64,000 bases of DNA from Streptomyces sp. STR69. Its GTDB lineage: Bacteria > Actinomycetota > Actinomycetes > Streptomycetales > Streptomycetaceae. Location: assembly GCF_024519455.1 (NCBI RefSeq), contig NZ_JALJRY010000011.1, forward strand, positions 1 through 64,000, read 5' to 3'. A program made the translations under genes and the position numbers. The notes under the pieces are model-generated. The model was not told the DNA's origin and ran no database searches. It saw only the letters and a list, made by a program, of their open reading frames with translations. Shown here in pieces: positions 9,558 through 16,605 of this stretch (positions are counted from its first letter, which is position 1; each line of letters starts with the position of its first letter).

Positions 9558-10220
9558 CTACTTGGCGAACGGCCCGTCCAGCGCCGCCCATTGGAGCAGC
9601 ATGATGGTCTTGGCGTCGGCGATCTCGCCGGTGCGGATCATCTCCAGGGCGCTGCGGAAGGGGAGTTCGAGGATCTCGATGTCCTCGCCCTCCTCCTGGA
9701 GGCCGCCGCCCTCGTGGGTGCGGGTCGAGGGGCCGTAGGAGGCGGCGTAGAAGCCGATGCGTTCGGTGACCGAGCCGGGGCTCATGTAGACGTCGAAGAC
9801 GTGCTCCACCTCGCCGACGGTGTGTCCGGTCTCCTCCACCACCTCGCGCCGTACGGCCTCCTCGGGGTGTTCGTCCTCGTCGTCGAGGAGGCCGCCCGGG
9901 GTCTCGACGAGCATGCCGTCGGGGTGGCCGTTGACGTACACGGGGAAGCGGAACTGGCGGGTGAGCAGGACCATTTCGCGCTCGGCGTCGTACAGGAGCA
10001 GGGTCGCGCCGTTGCCGCGGTCGTGGGTCTCGCGTTCCTGGGTGGTCCAGGTGCCGTCGGCGTGCCGGAAGTCGAAGGTGGTGGTGCGCTCGACGTACCA
10101 GTGGCTGGAGAGCAGTGTCACGTCGCGGACTCTGACCCGGGGGTTGCCGGTCAGGTCGAGGCCGGTGCGGTCCAGGCCGGTGCGGCCCCGGCGGTCGGGG
10201 GTGTCGGCGCCCGCGGTCAT
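9558..10220 (-). CDS. NUDIX hydrolase, probably nucleoside-diphosphate-sugar pyrophosphatase
   Basis: A 220-residue protein with a complete NUDIX box: 'GGLLDDEDEHPEEAVRREVV' continuing 'EETGHTV' (residues ~113-139), holding the Mg-binding Glu residues. The flanking sequence ('LLLYDAEREMVLLTRQFRFP', 'DVYMSPGSVTERIGFY') is characteristic of the ADP-ribose / GDP-mannose pyrophosphatase (NudK-like) subgroup. That subgroup hydrolyses nucleoside diphosphate sugars to NMP and sugar phosphate in the cytoplasm. No strong ribosome site precedes the ATG at 10220; an in-frame GTG some 20 codons upstream is an alternative. The gene lies upstream of the aldo/keto reductase on the same strand, but the MerR-type promoter lies between them. 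Confidence 0.85.
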   Translation of the reverse strand: MTAGADTPDRRGRTGLDRTGLDLTGNPRVRVRDVTLLSSHWYVERTTTFDFRHADGTWTTQERETHDRGNGATLLLYDAEREMVLLTRQFRFPVYVNGHPDGMLVETPGGLLDDEDEHPEEAVRREVVEETGHTVGEVEHVFDVYMSPGSVTERIGFYAASYGPSTRTHEGGGLQEEGEDIEILELPFRSALEMIRTGEIADAKTIMLLQWAALDGPFAK

Positions 10221-10385
10221 CGGGTGCCGGCCGGAGAGGAGGAGGCGATCGAGTTGTTCATGCCCGACGTCTATCACCCCGGGGTGTGGAACGCGTGGCC
10301 GAAACCGGTGAGCCGTAAGCCCAACCGATGTGCCGGTTGCGTTGATTCGTCGCCTGCCGTCCCCTCTGCTGGGCATGCTGGGAGC

Positions 10386-11513
10386 ATGTCTGAGCACGGT
10401 GATCAGGTTCCCGGGTACCGGGTGATCAGGATGGAAGCGCTGCAGGACGCCCCGGCAGCCGCCCTCGCGGACGTGGAGGCGTGGCAGGCCCGCGAGGCCT
10501 ACCCGAACGTCCTGGCCGGCGGCGGTCCGGTGTTCGGAGTGGCCGAGGAACTGGATTCGGGCGGCTGGCAGGTCCTCTCCCGGTTCGGCAACATGGCCCC
10601 GCAGGGCTCCCGAGACGCCCTGGCGATGACCTTCCGCCAACGCGCGCGGGAAGCCGGCGACGCGGGCGACACGGCGACTCGGCAGGAGTGGCTGCGAGGG
10701 GCGGAGCGGCTGGACTGGGAGAAGGCGGACGAGCTGACGGTGCTCGACCGCCGGTTCCGGGTCGTGCGGGCCGACCAGTTCATCCGGATGGGACCGACCG
10801 GACCGGAGCCGCCCCGGCCGTCCGACCCCGACCCGGCGAAGGTCGGGCACGGCCATGAACTCCCCAGCCGCACCACGGGGTTCGTGATCGACCCGTTCAC
10901 CGCGACGGGCATGTCCGAGGGCATCCTGCGGATGGAACTGCTGTCGCTGGTCCGCGCCCCCGGCACGGCTCCCGCCCCCGTGCGCAAGGACTCGGTGCGC
11001 GCCCTGAAGACGCATCCCGGGGGTGTGCTGCTGCCCGCCGAGTTCACCGCGGCGGAGCACGTGGACGGCGGCTGGCAGCCGACGCAGACGACGAACCCGA
11101 GCCCGCAGGGGGCGCGGGACACGCTCACCACCTATCTGCGGGTGATGGCGCCGGCCATGGAGGAGCTCGACGAGGAGACGCGGGCCGAGTACGCGCGGGC
11201 GGCCGACCGGATCGACGCCGAGCGCTGCGACGAGATCGTGATCGACGGGTGCCGGACGCGGATCGTGCGGGTCGAACGGCTCGTCCGGATCGGCCCCGAC
11301 GGTCCCGAGGGCCCGCGCCCCTCCGACCACGACCCGGAACTGCCGACCGCCGTCCAGGAGGAACAGCTGCGCGCGGAGGGGCTGTTCGACGAGAACCGGG
11401 TGGTGAGCGAGGAGGAGGCCGAGCAGCAGCGGGTGGCGGAGGAACAGGCGAAGGAGTTCCTGCGGCTGTTCGAGGAGCAGCGCCGAAAGCGAGAGGCGGC
11501 GGAGGGGTCCTGA
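10386..11513 (+). CDS. DUF5954-like protein of unknown function
   Basis: A 375-residue soluble protein. It has two related halves: each contains a 'GGWQ' segment (residues ~56 and ~230), a 'PQG(S/A)RD' motif shortly after, and an 'R(V/I)VRxE/DxxxRxGPxGPExPRPSDxDP' stretch (around residues 130 and 300), so it appears to be an internal duplication. The C-terminal ~60 residues are charged and probably form a coiled coil. It resembles the actinobacterial DUF5954 family, recalled from memory. There is no signal peptide or membrane segment. The frame is open far upstream, but codon pattern and the family-like beginning favour the ATG at 10386. The function is unknown; the convergent neighbour is separated by a terminator-like hairpin. 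Confidence 0.75.
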   Translation: MSEHGDQVPGYRVIRMEALQDAPAAALADVEAWQAREAYPNVLAGGGPVFGVAEELDSGGWQVLSRFGNMAPQGSRDALAMTFRQRAREAGDAGDTATRQEWLRGAERLDWEKADELTVLDRRFRVVRADQFIRMGPTGPEPPRPSDPDPAKVGHGHELPSRTTGFVIDPFTATGMSEGILRMELLSLVRAPGTAPAPVRKDSVRALKTHPGGVLLPAEFTAAEHVDGGWQPTQTTNPSPQGARDTLTTYLRVMAPAMEELDEETRAEYARAADRIDAERCDEIVIDGCRTRIVRVERLVRIGPDGPEGPRPSDHDPELPTAVQEEQLRAEGLFDENRVVSEEEAEQQRVAEEQAKEFLRLFEEQRRKREAAEGS

Positions 11514-11520
11514 GCGCGGG

Positions 11521-11550
11521 GGTGGGGCCGACCACGCGGCCGACCCCACC
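11521..11550. terminator. Probable bidirectional terminator
   Basis: An inverted repeat with a 7-bp GC-rich outer stem (GGTGGGG / CCCCACC) and a partly paired interior fills the 53-bp gap between the convergent DUF5954 and DUF305 genes, followed by CTTT. Position and structure suit a terminator serving both strands. Confidence 0.5.
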
Positions 11551-11566
11551 CTTTCCGCCGGTGGTG

Positions 11567-12166
11567 TCAGCCCTTGCCGAGCATCTTGCTCATCTGCGAA
11601 ATCTCGGCACTCTGCGCCGTGATCACATCGGCCGCGAGCGCGGTGGCGGGGCGGTAACTGCCGTCCGCCTTCTCTGTCTTGGCCATCGCCACGGCGCCCT
11701 CGTGGTGTTCGACCATCATGTTGAGGAACATGCTGTCGAACATGGCGCCGGAGGCCTTCTCCAGCTTGCCCATGTCGGCGTCGGTCATCATGCCGGGCGT
11801 CGAGGACGACATGTCGTGGCCCATGCCGGTCATGTCCTGGGGCACCTTCTCGCCCCACGCCGTGAGCCAGCCGGACATGGTCTTGAACTCGGGGTCCTGT
11901 GCGCCCTTGATCTTCGTGGCGAGGCTCTTGACCTGGGCCGAGGAGGCGTGGTCGGCGGCGAGCGAGGCCATCTCCACGGCCTGCCGGTGGTGCTGGATCA
12001 TCTCCTTCGAGAAGGAGATGTCGGCGGCGTTGTGCCCGCCCGTCCTGGTCTCGTCGCTTCCCTTGTTGTCGCTGTTGTCGCCACAGGCCGCGAGCGTGAG
12101 GGCGGCCACCGAGGCGGTGACGGCGAGAGCGACGGTACGACGGGCGAACCCGCGTTGTGCGGTCAT
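11567..12166 (-). CDS. DUF305-domain lipoprotein, possible metal-binding protein
   Basis: A 199-residue exported protein with a lipobox (LAAC near residue 28). The mature part carries two copies of the DUF305 helix motif, 'EMIQHHRQAVEMA' (residues ~54-66) and 'MMVEHHEGAVAMA' (residues ~149-161), each with a His-His pair, plus a Met-rich linker ('MTGMGHDM', 'PGMMTDADMG'). This His/Met content is typical of proteins linked to copper handling. An AGGAG ribosome site lies 7 bases before the ATG. It follows the DUF6153 gene by 74 bases on the same strand and probably shares its promoter, which contains a CsoR-like dyad. A copper role is inference. Confidence 0.85.
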   Translation of the reverse strand: MTAQRGFARRTVALAVTASVAALTLAACGDNSDNKGSDETRTGGHNAADISFSKEMIQHHRQAVEMASLAADHASSAQVKSLATKIKGAQDPEFKTMSGWLTAWGEKVPQDMTGMGHDMSSSTPGMMTDADMGKLEKASGAMFDSMFLNMMVEHHEGAVAMAKTEKADGSYRPATALAADVITAQSAEISQMSKMLGKG

Positions 12167-12240
12167 GGTGTTACTCCTGGAACTGGAACGGTCGTCTGTA
12201 CAGGGCATGCCGAAGCGCGCGGGTGGGCGCGCGGGCCGCT

Positions 12241-12648
12241 CTAGAGCCGCAGGAGTTGGAGTTCGGAGAGGGAGGGTGGGGCCCGGCCGCCGTCGGGGCC
12301 ACCGTCCGTCAACGACCCGCGTGCGTCCGGCAGTTGGGCCCAGGCGGCCACATCGGGCAGCAGTAGCGGAACCACCGCCGGAGTACCGGCAACGGAGGCG
12401 GAGGCACAGGTCGCGTCCGCGTGGGTCATGTGGTGGCCGCCCCCGTCGTGGTCGCAGGCGTCCGGCATCGACGCCTGCTCGCCCATGGCCGCGGTCGTGG
12501 CCGTCACGGCGTGCCCCGGCGCGGGGTGGGCCAGGGGAACGGGCCCGAGTCCGTGCATGCCCAGCAGGCCGAGCAGCAGAGCTGCCACGAGCAGCCCGTA
12601 GGACCGCACCTGACGGTGCGGTCCTACGGGCTGCTCGGGCCGGGTCAT
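12241..12648 (-). CDS. DUF6153-like small membrane/exported protein
   Basis: A 135-residue protein. A short basic N-terminus precedes one hydrophobic segment ('YGLLVAALLLGLLGMHGLG', residues ~18-36). The mature half has His-rich elements ('CDHDGGGHHMTHADATC') and two conserved Cys residues, so it may bind metal outside the membrane. It matches the small actinobacterial DUF6153 family, which is often found beside DUF305 genes. No clear ribosome site precedes the ATG, so the mRNA may be leaderless or nearly so: the dyad 12658-12674 is only 10 bases upstream. Codons ~4-20 are encoded inside a 23-bp perfect palindrome (12588-12637). Confidence 0.7.
   Translation of the reverse strand: MTRPEQPVGPHRQVRSYGLLVAALLLGLLGMHGLGPVPLAHPAPGHAVTATTAAMGEQASMPDACDHDGGGHHMTHADATCASASVAGTPAVVPLLLPDVAAWAQLPDARGSLTDGGPDGGRAPPSLSELQLLRL
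12588..12637. repeat. 23-bp perfect inverted repeat with 4-base loop inside the DUF6153 gene
   Basis: The arms 12588-12610 and 12615-12637 are exact reverse complements; the loop is TGAC (12611-12614). In RNA this would be an extremely stable hairpin very close to the start codon (first arm 12 bases into the gene). No U-tract follows, so it is not an ordinary terminator. It may govern translation or mRNA stability, or be a recent palindromic duplication or assembly artefact. Confidence 0.85.
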
Positions 12649-12657
12649 GACGCAACC

Positions 12658-12674
12658 ATACCCACCCTGGGTAT
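12658..12674. promoter_or_regulatory. CsoR-like dyad upstream of the DUF6153-DUF305 pair
   Basis: ATACCCACCCTGGGTAT is a perfect 7-bp dyad with a 3-bp centre. Its TACCC-5 bp-GGGTA core resembles copper-repressor CsoR operators described in Streptomyces (recalled, not checked). It ends 10 bases upstream of the DUF6153 ATG on the transcribed side, so a repressor bound here would block initiation. The regulator gene is not in the window. Confidence 0.5.
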
Positions 12675-12697
12675 CGAACCCGCGCCGGGTACCCCGG

Positions 12698-13345
12698 TCA
12701 GTGCCGGACCGCCGGTGCTTTCGCACTGCGGTAGGTGGAAATACCGAGCGCCAGCAGCCAATAGCTGAGAATCGCGCCCATGAGAGCGGTGGTGCCCCAG
12801 CCGTTCGCCGCGTAGAAATTCGCGGGCGTGTTCCCGAAGAACAGGGACGGCACGAAGGCCAGATTGATCCCGGCCAGGACATAGGCCGACCTGCTGGTCC
12901 AGCGCGGCAGGAGTTCCGTGCGGGAGACGGCGAATCCCAGCGCGGTCAGAAAGAACGCGAGCATGAGCCGGGAGATCGACCCGTAGAGAATGTAGGTACC
13001 GCTGACGTCGATCGTCGGGTCGATCGGATGGTCGGCGGCGATGACGGCACCGGCTTCCAGACCGCTGGAGACCAGGGTGATCGTCGTGTAGACCAGCCCG
13101 GCGGTGAAGGCCATGGAACCGGCCCATTCGTACGCGGGATTCACGCGCTTCACCAGTTCACGGAAGGCCGTCACGAACACCAGCAGAAACGCCAGCGCGA
13201 CGATTCCGATCAGCAGCCGGGCCAGGACATTCGCGTCCGGTGGCGGCCCCGAATAGATGAAGTAGAGCGGAACTTCGACGATGAAAGCGAGCGCGGCGGC
13301 GATTCCCGCACCGCCCGCGAGACGCCTGGCCGACATTTCGTTCAT
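12698..13345 (-). CDS. DUF4386-domain integral membrane protein
   Basis: A 215-residue protein with six predicted membrane segments, including 'GIAAALAFIVEVPLYFIYSG', 'LLIGIVALAFLLVFVTAF', 'MAFTAGLVYTTITLV', 'LMLAFFLTALGFAV', 'YVLAGINLAFVPSLFF' and 'AILSYWLLALGIST'. The arrangement and the 'FYAANGWG' loop before the last helix fit DUF4386, a family of unknown function. The ATG at 13345 (MNEMSARR) follows GGGGGA; an earlier in-frame start would add a hydrophilic leader that does not fit the family. Its base composition is less GC-rich at third positions than its neighbours, which may indicate later acquisition. Monocistronic as far as can be seen. Confidence 0.75.
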   Translation of the reverse strand: MNEMSARRLAGGAGIAAALAFIVEVPLYFIYSGPPPDANVLARLLIGIVALAFLLVFVTAFRELVKRVNPAYEWAGSMAFTAGLVYTTITLVSSGLEAGAVIAADHPIDPTIDVSGTYILYGSISRLMLAFFLTALGFAVSRTELLPRWTSRSAYVLAGINLAFVPSLFFGNTPANFYAANGWGTTALMGAILSYWLLALGISTYRSAKAPAVRH

Positions 13346-13437
13346 GAGGTCCCCCGGAATGTCCGTGTGGTGGATTCTGTACGCCTTGAATCCTGCCGCC
13401 GACGGCACACACAGTCCCTGGGCCTGAGGACCGGATC

Positions 13438-13461
13438 GGGGGTGTTCCTACCGACACCCCC
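13438..13461 (-). terminator. Hairpin downstream of the fatty-acid transporter gene
   Basis: GGGGGTGT (13438-13445) and ACACCCCC (13454-13461) form a perfect 8-bp stem with an 8-base loop, 12 bases past the stop of the frameshifted transporter gene on the minus strand. There is no U-tract, as is common in high-GC actinobacteria. Confidence 0.5.
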
Positions 13462-13472
13462 GGTGCGGACCG

Positions 13473-14953
13473 TCAGGGGAACGGGAGCGTCCGGGCGAAC
13501 ACGGTGACGAGCACCAGCGTGGCGGGGAAGAGGGCGAGGAACATCGCGAACGTGTAGCCCATGATGTCGCGGGCCTTGAGCCCCAGGATCGCCGGCGTGG
13601 GCAGCATCCAGAACGGCTGCAGCAGGTTGGCGCCCGCCTCGCCGAGGTCGTAGACGACGACCATCCAGCCCTGGTTCACCTGGAGTTGCTTGGCGGCGTC
13701 GAGGACGTAGGACGCCTCGATCACCCACTTGCTGCCGCCGCTGGGCACGAACACCCCGAGGACACAGCTGTAGATCGCGATGAAGGCCGGGTAGAGGAAT
13801 TCGTTCGACACCGACACCAGCCAGTCGGCGATCGTCCGGTGCAGACCGGTGTACGCGATCATCCCGAAGATGCCGCCGTACAGCGGGAATTGGAGCGGCA
13901 CGCCGGAGGTCGCGGGCACCCCGTCCCGGACGGCGCGGGCGAGGTTCACCGGCCGCCAGTGCAGGACGAGTGCGAGCAGGATGAGGATCAGGTTGATGGT
14001 GTTCAGGTCCAGGGCGTTGAGCGGATTGCCGGCGGCGTTCGCGAGTGCCGGGCGAGGTACCAGGCGCCGAGGAGGAACAGCAGGATCGTGAAGACCGGGC
14101 TGTGCTCGATCCACTCGCCCGGCCTGGCGAGCCGGTTCTCAGGCCGCTGCTGCCGGTCGAGGGCGGGGCCCAGGTCGATGCCGAGTCGTTCCGCGGTTCT
14201 CGCGTGTTCCGGTGCGGGCGAGAGGAGCCAGGCCATGCCGACGGCGAGCACGAAGACGACGGCCGTGGCCAGCACGCCCTGCCACAGGAAGATGGTGTCG
14301 GTGAGCGGTATCAGCCCGCTGCCGCGCCCTTCGGCGATGACCTTCTGCACGGACTCCGGACTCAACCCCGCGCTCGCCACCTGCAACGCGGCCGACCCCG
14401 ACAGCCCTTGCGCCCACACCGTGCCGAGCCCCAGAAAGGCCATCGCGCCGAGTGCGCGGTAGTCCATACCGGGCACCCGGCGGGCGATCTCCTTGGCGAG
14501 GATGGCGGTGAAGACGAGGCTGAAGGCCCAGTTCGCGTAGGCGGTGAGCATGGCGACGGCGGCGGTGAACGTGATGGCCCCGCGCGGGGTCCGGGGCCGG
14601 GCCGCGAGTCGCGCGATGAGGCGTTCCACGGGCGGGGAGACCGCGACCGCGTACCCACCGATGATGATCATCGCCATCTGCAGGGTGAAGGTGATGAGCG
14701 ACCAGAATCCCTGCCCCCACGCGTCGACCAGACCGAAGCCGCTCGTCGCCGTGGGGTCGGCCGGGGCGCCGAGGAGTTTCTCGCCGGAGACCAGTCCGAG
14801 TGCGAGGATCAGAAAAGTGCCGACCAGGACGAAACCCAGCGCGTCGGGCAGCCATTTCTCGGTGAAGACGGTGAAACGCAACGCCAGCCGGGCGATCCAG
14901 GTCTCGCCGCCTTTCGCCGTCGATTCGGGAGCCTTGGGCACGGCTTCGGGCAT
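13473..14953 (-). pseudogene. Short-chain fatty acid transporter (AtoE-like), single frameshift
   Basis: Together two overlapping frames encode a full AtoE-family permease for short-chain fatty acids such as acetoacetate or butyrate. The first part runs from the ATG at 14953 (after GAGGTGAGGAG) and contains 'IIIGGYAVAVSPPVERL', 'ANWAFSLVFTAILAKE' and the segment 'FTILLFLLGAWYLAR'. The frame is then lost near 14045-14055. The other frame continues with 'NAAGNPLNALDLNTINLILI' to the stop at 13473, including 'FVPSGGSKWVIEAS'. One missing base restores a ~490-residue protein. This may be a true inactivating mutation or a sequencing error. Uninterrupted, it would be a polytopic inner-membrane protein. 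It is divergent from the lacI gene. Confidence 0.8.
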
Positions 14954-15165
14954 GGTGCTCCTCACCTCATTGCCGATATGACCGCCGAAAGGAACTCGAC
15001 CGGAACCGGAACCGGAACCGTAGACCGCCCCCCGCACACCCCGGCCGGGCGCGTTCCCACTTACGTACCGGTGGGCCTTGAGGATCTCCCGTATGCCGTG
15101 GCGCTCCCCGCCGATAGGGTGGACGGTGATCGACAGGGACGGGCTGGGCGAGGACGGCGGACGGC

Positions 15166-16230
15166 GTGGGCGGTGCCGAGGAGAGCGGGAACACGGGCAC
15201 CGGGCGCCCGACGTCACGGGACGTCGCCCGGCTCGCCGGTGTGTCGCACACCGCGGTGTCCTTCGTGTTCAACGGCCGGGCCGAGGGCAACCTCTCGGCC
15301 GCCACCCAGGAACGCATCCGGCAGGCCGCGACCCGGCTGGGCTACCGCCCCGACCCGGTGGCCCGCGGTCTGCGCCGTCGCCGTACGGCCGTGATCGGGC
15401 TGGTCACCGACGAGATCGCGTCCTCGCCGTTCGCCGGGCGGCTGCTGCGCGGCGCCATGGAGACCGCCTGGGACAGGGACCATCTCGTCCTCACGGTGGA
15501 CTCCGGCGGTGACCCGGCCAAGGAGGACGCGGCCGTCGCGGAACTGCTCGACCGGCGCGTGGACGGCATCATCTACGCGGCCATGTCACTGCGCCGGGTC
15601 CGCGTCCCCGAGGGCCTGCACCGCACCCACTCCGTGCTGGCCAACTGCCTGCCCGAGGACGACTCCCTGCCGGCCGTGGTCCCGGCCGAGCGCGCAGGTG
15701 GCCGTACCGCGGCCCGGCTGCTGCTCGGTGCGGGCCACCGCCGGCTCGCCGTGATCGGCGGTCTGGACGACATCGCCTCGGCGGAACGCACCCGCGGCTT
15801 CCGGGACGTGCTGCGCGCCGAGGGCGTCACCGTGCCCAAGGAGTGGATCGTGCGCGGCGGCGGGGAAATCTCCGCGGGGTACGCCGGGGCGCTGCGCCTG
15901 CTCGACGGGGTCGAGCCGGGCCGTCGCCCGACTGGCGTCCTGTGCTACAACGACCGGGTCGCGGCGGGTGTCCTGCACGCCGCGACCCGGCTCGGGATCG
16001 ACGTGCCCGCCGATCTGTCCGTGGTCGGTTACGACGACCAGGAGCACATGGCCGCGTTCCTCACCCCGCCGCTCACCTCGGTCGCGCTGCCGCACCGGGC
16101 GATGGGCGAGACCGCGGCCCGGCTGCTCCTGGACGCCATCGAAGCCGGCCAGGCGCCGCCCGCCACCGTCCGGCGCCTGCCCTGCCCTGTGGTCAGCCGC
16201 GCCTCCGTGGGTCCGGCACCCACCCGGTGA
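15166..16230 (+). CDS. LacI-family transcriptional regulator of the fructan cluster
   Basis: A 354-residue regulator. The N-terminal LacI helix-turn-helix ('TSRDVARLAGVSHTAVSFVF', residues ~16-35) is followed by the hinge ('RQAATRLGYRPDPVARGL') and a periplasmic-binding-protein-like effector domain to the C-terminus. The C-terminal 'PVVSRASVGPAPTR' is encoded by the first unit of the 16191-16605 repeat array. The GTG start lacks a strong ribosome site. It converges on the intracellular GH32 gene and lies at the end of the fructan operon, so it most likely binds the LacI-like operators at 21233-21350 and responds to a fructose-containing sugar; that link is inferred. Confidence 0.85.
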   Translation: MGGAEESGNTGTGRPTSRDVARLAGVSHTAVSFVFNGRAEGNLSAATQERIRQAATRLGYRPDPVARGLRRRRTAVIGLVTDEIASSPFAGRLLRGAMETAWDRDHLVLTVDSGGDPAKEDAAVAELLDRRVDGIIYAAMSLRRVRVPEGLHRTHSVLANCLPEDDSLPAVVPAERAGGRTAARLLLGAGHRRLAVIGGLDDIASAERTRGFRDVLRAEGVTVPKEWIVRGGGEISAGYAGALRLLDGVEPGRRPTGVLCYNDRVAAGVLHAATRLGIDVPADLSVVGYDDQEHMAAFLTPPLTSVALPHRAMGETAARLLLDAIEAGQAPPATVRRLPCPVVSRASVGPAPTR

Positions 16231-16605
16231 CCTGGGCATCCGACCCGTGTCTGCCCTGGCCCGCGGTCAGCCGCGCCTCCCCTGCGTCCGACGCCCACCC
16301 GGTGACCAGGGCACCCGGCCCGTACGTGGTCAGTCGTGCCTTCGTGGGTGCGGTGCCCATCCGGTGCCCCGGGCGCCCGGTCCGCGTGTGGCCTGCACAC
16401 TGGTCAACCGCGACTCGTTGGGTCCGGCGCCCAACCGGTGGCCCGGACACCCGGCCCGTGTCTGCCCTGGCCCGTGGTCAGCCGCGCCTACCAGGGTCCG
16501 GCGCCCACCCAGTGACCTAGGCAACCGGCCCGTATGTGGTCAGCCGCGCCTCCCTGGACCCGACGCCCACCCGGTGACCAGGGCACCCGCCCCGTCGACG
16601 ACCAG
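16191..16605. repeat. Degenerate 62-74 bp tandem repeat array carrying both convergent 3' ends
   Basis: Six successive units begin with GGTCAGCCGCGCC or variants at 16191, 16265, 16328, 16402, 16476 and 16538, giving spacings of 74, 63, 74, 74 and 62 bp. Each continues through a GTCCGGCGCCCACCCGGTGACC-like block (shortened here) to a CCCGGCCCGT block. Long units contain an extra TCTGCCCTGGCC-like segment absent from the short ones. Unit 1 encodes the last residues and stop of the LacI gene; unit 6, read on the other strand, encodes the last residues and stop of the GH32 gene. Confidence 0.85.

Noticed and set aside
14998..15020. Short CGGAAC tandem repeat in the lacI/transporter gap as an operator
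   Set aside because: Only about three 6-bp copies with no dyad; more likely a microsatellite.
16191..16605. CRISPR array at the tandem repeats
   Set aside because: The whole unit repeats; there are no constant repeats separated by unique spacers, and no cas genes.
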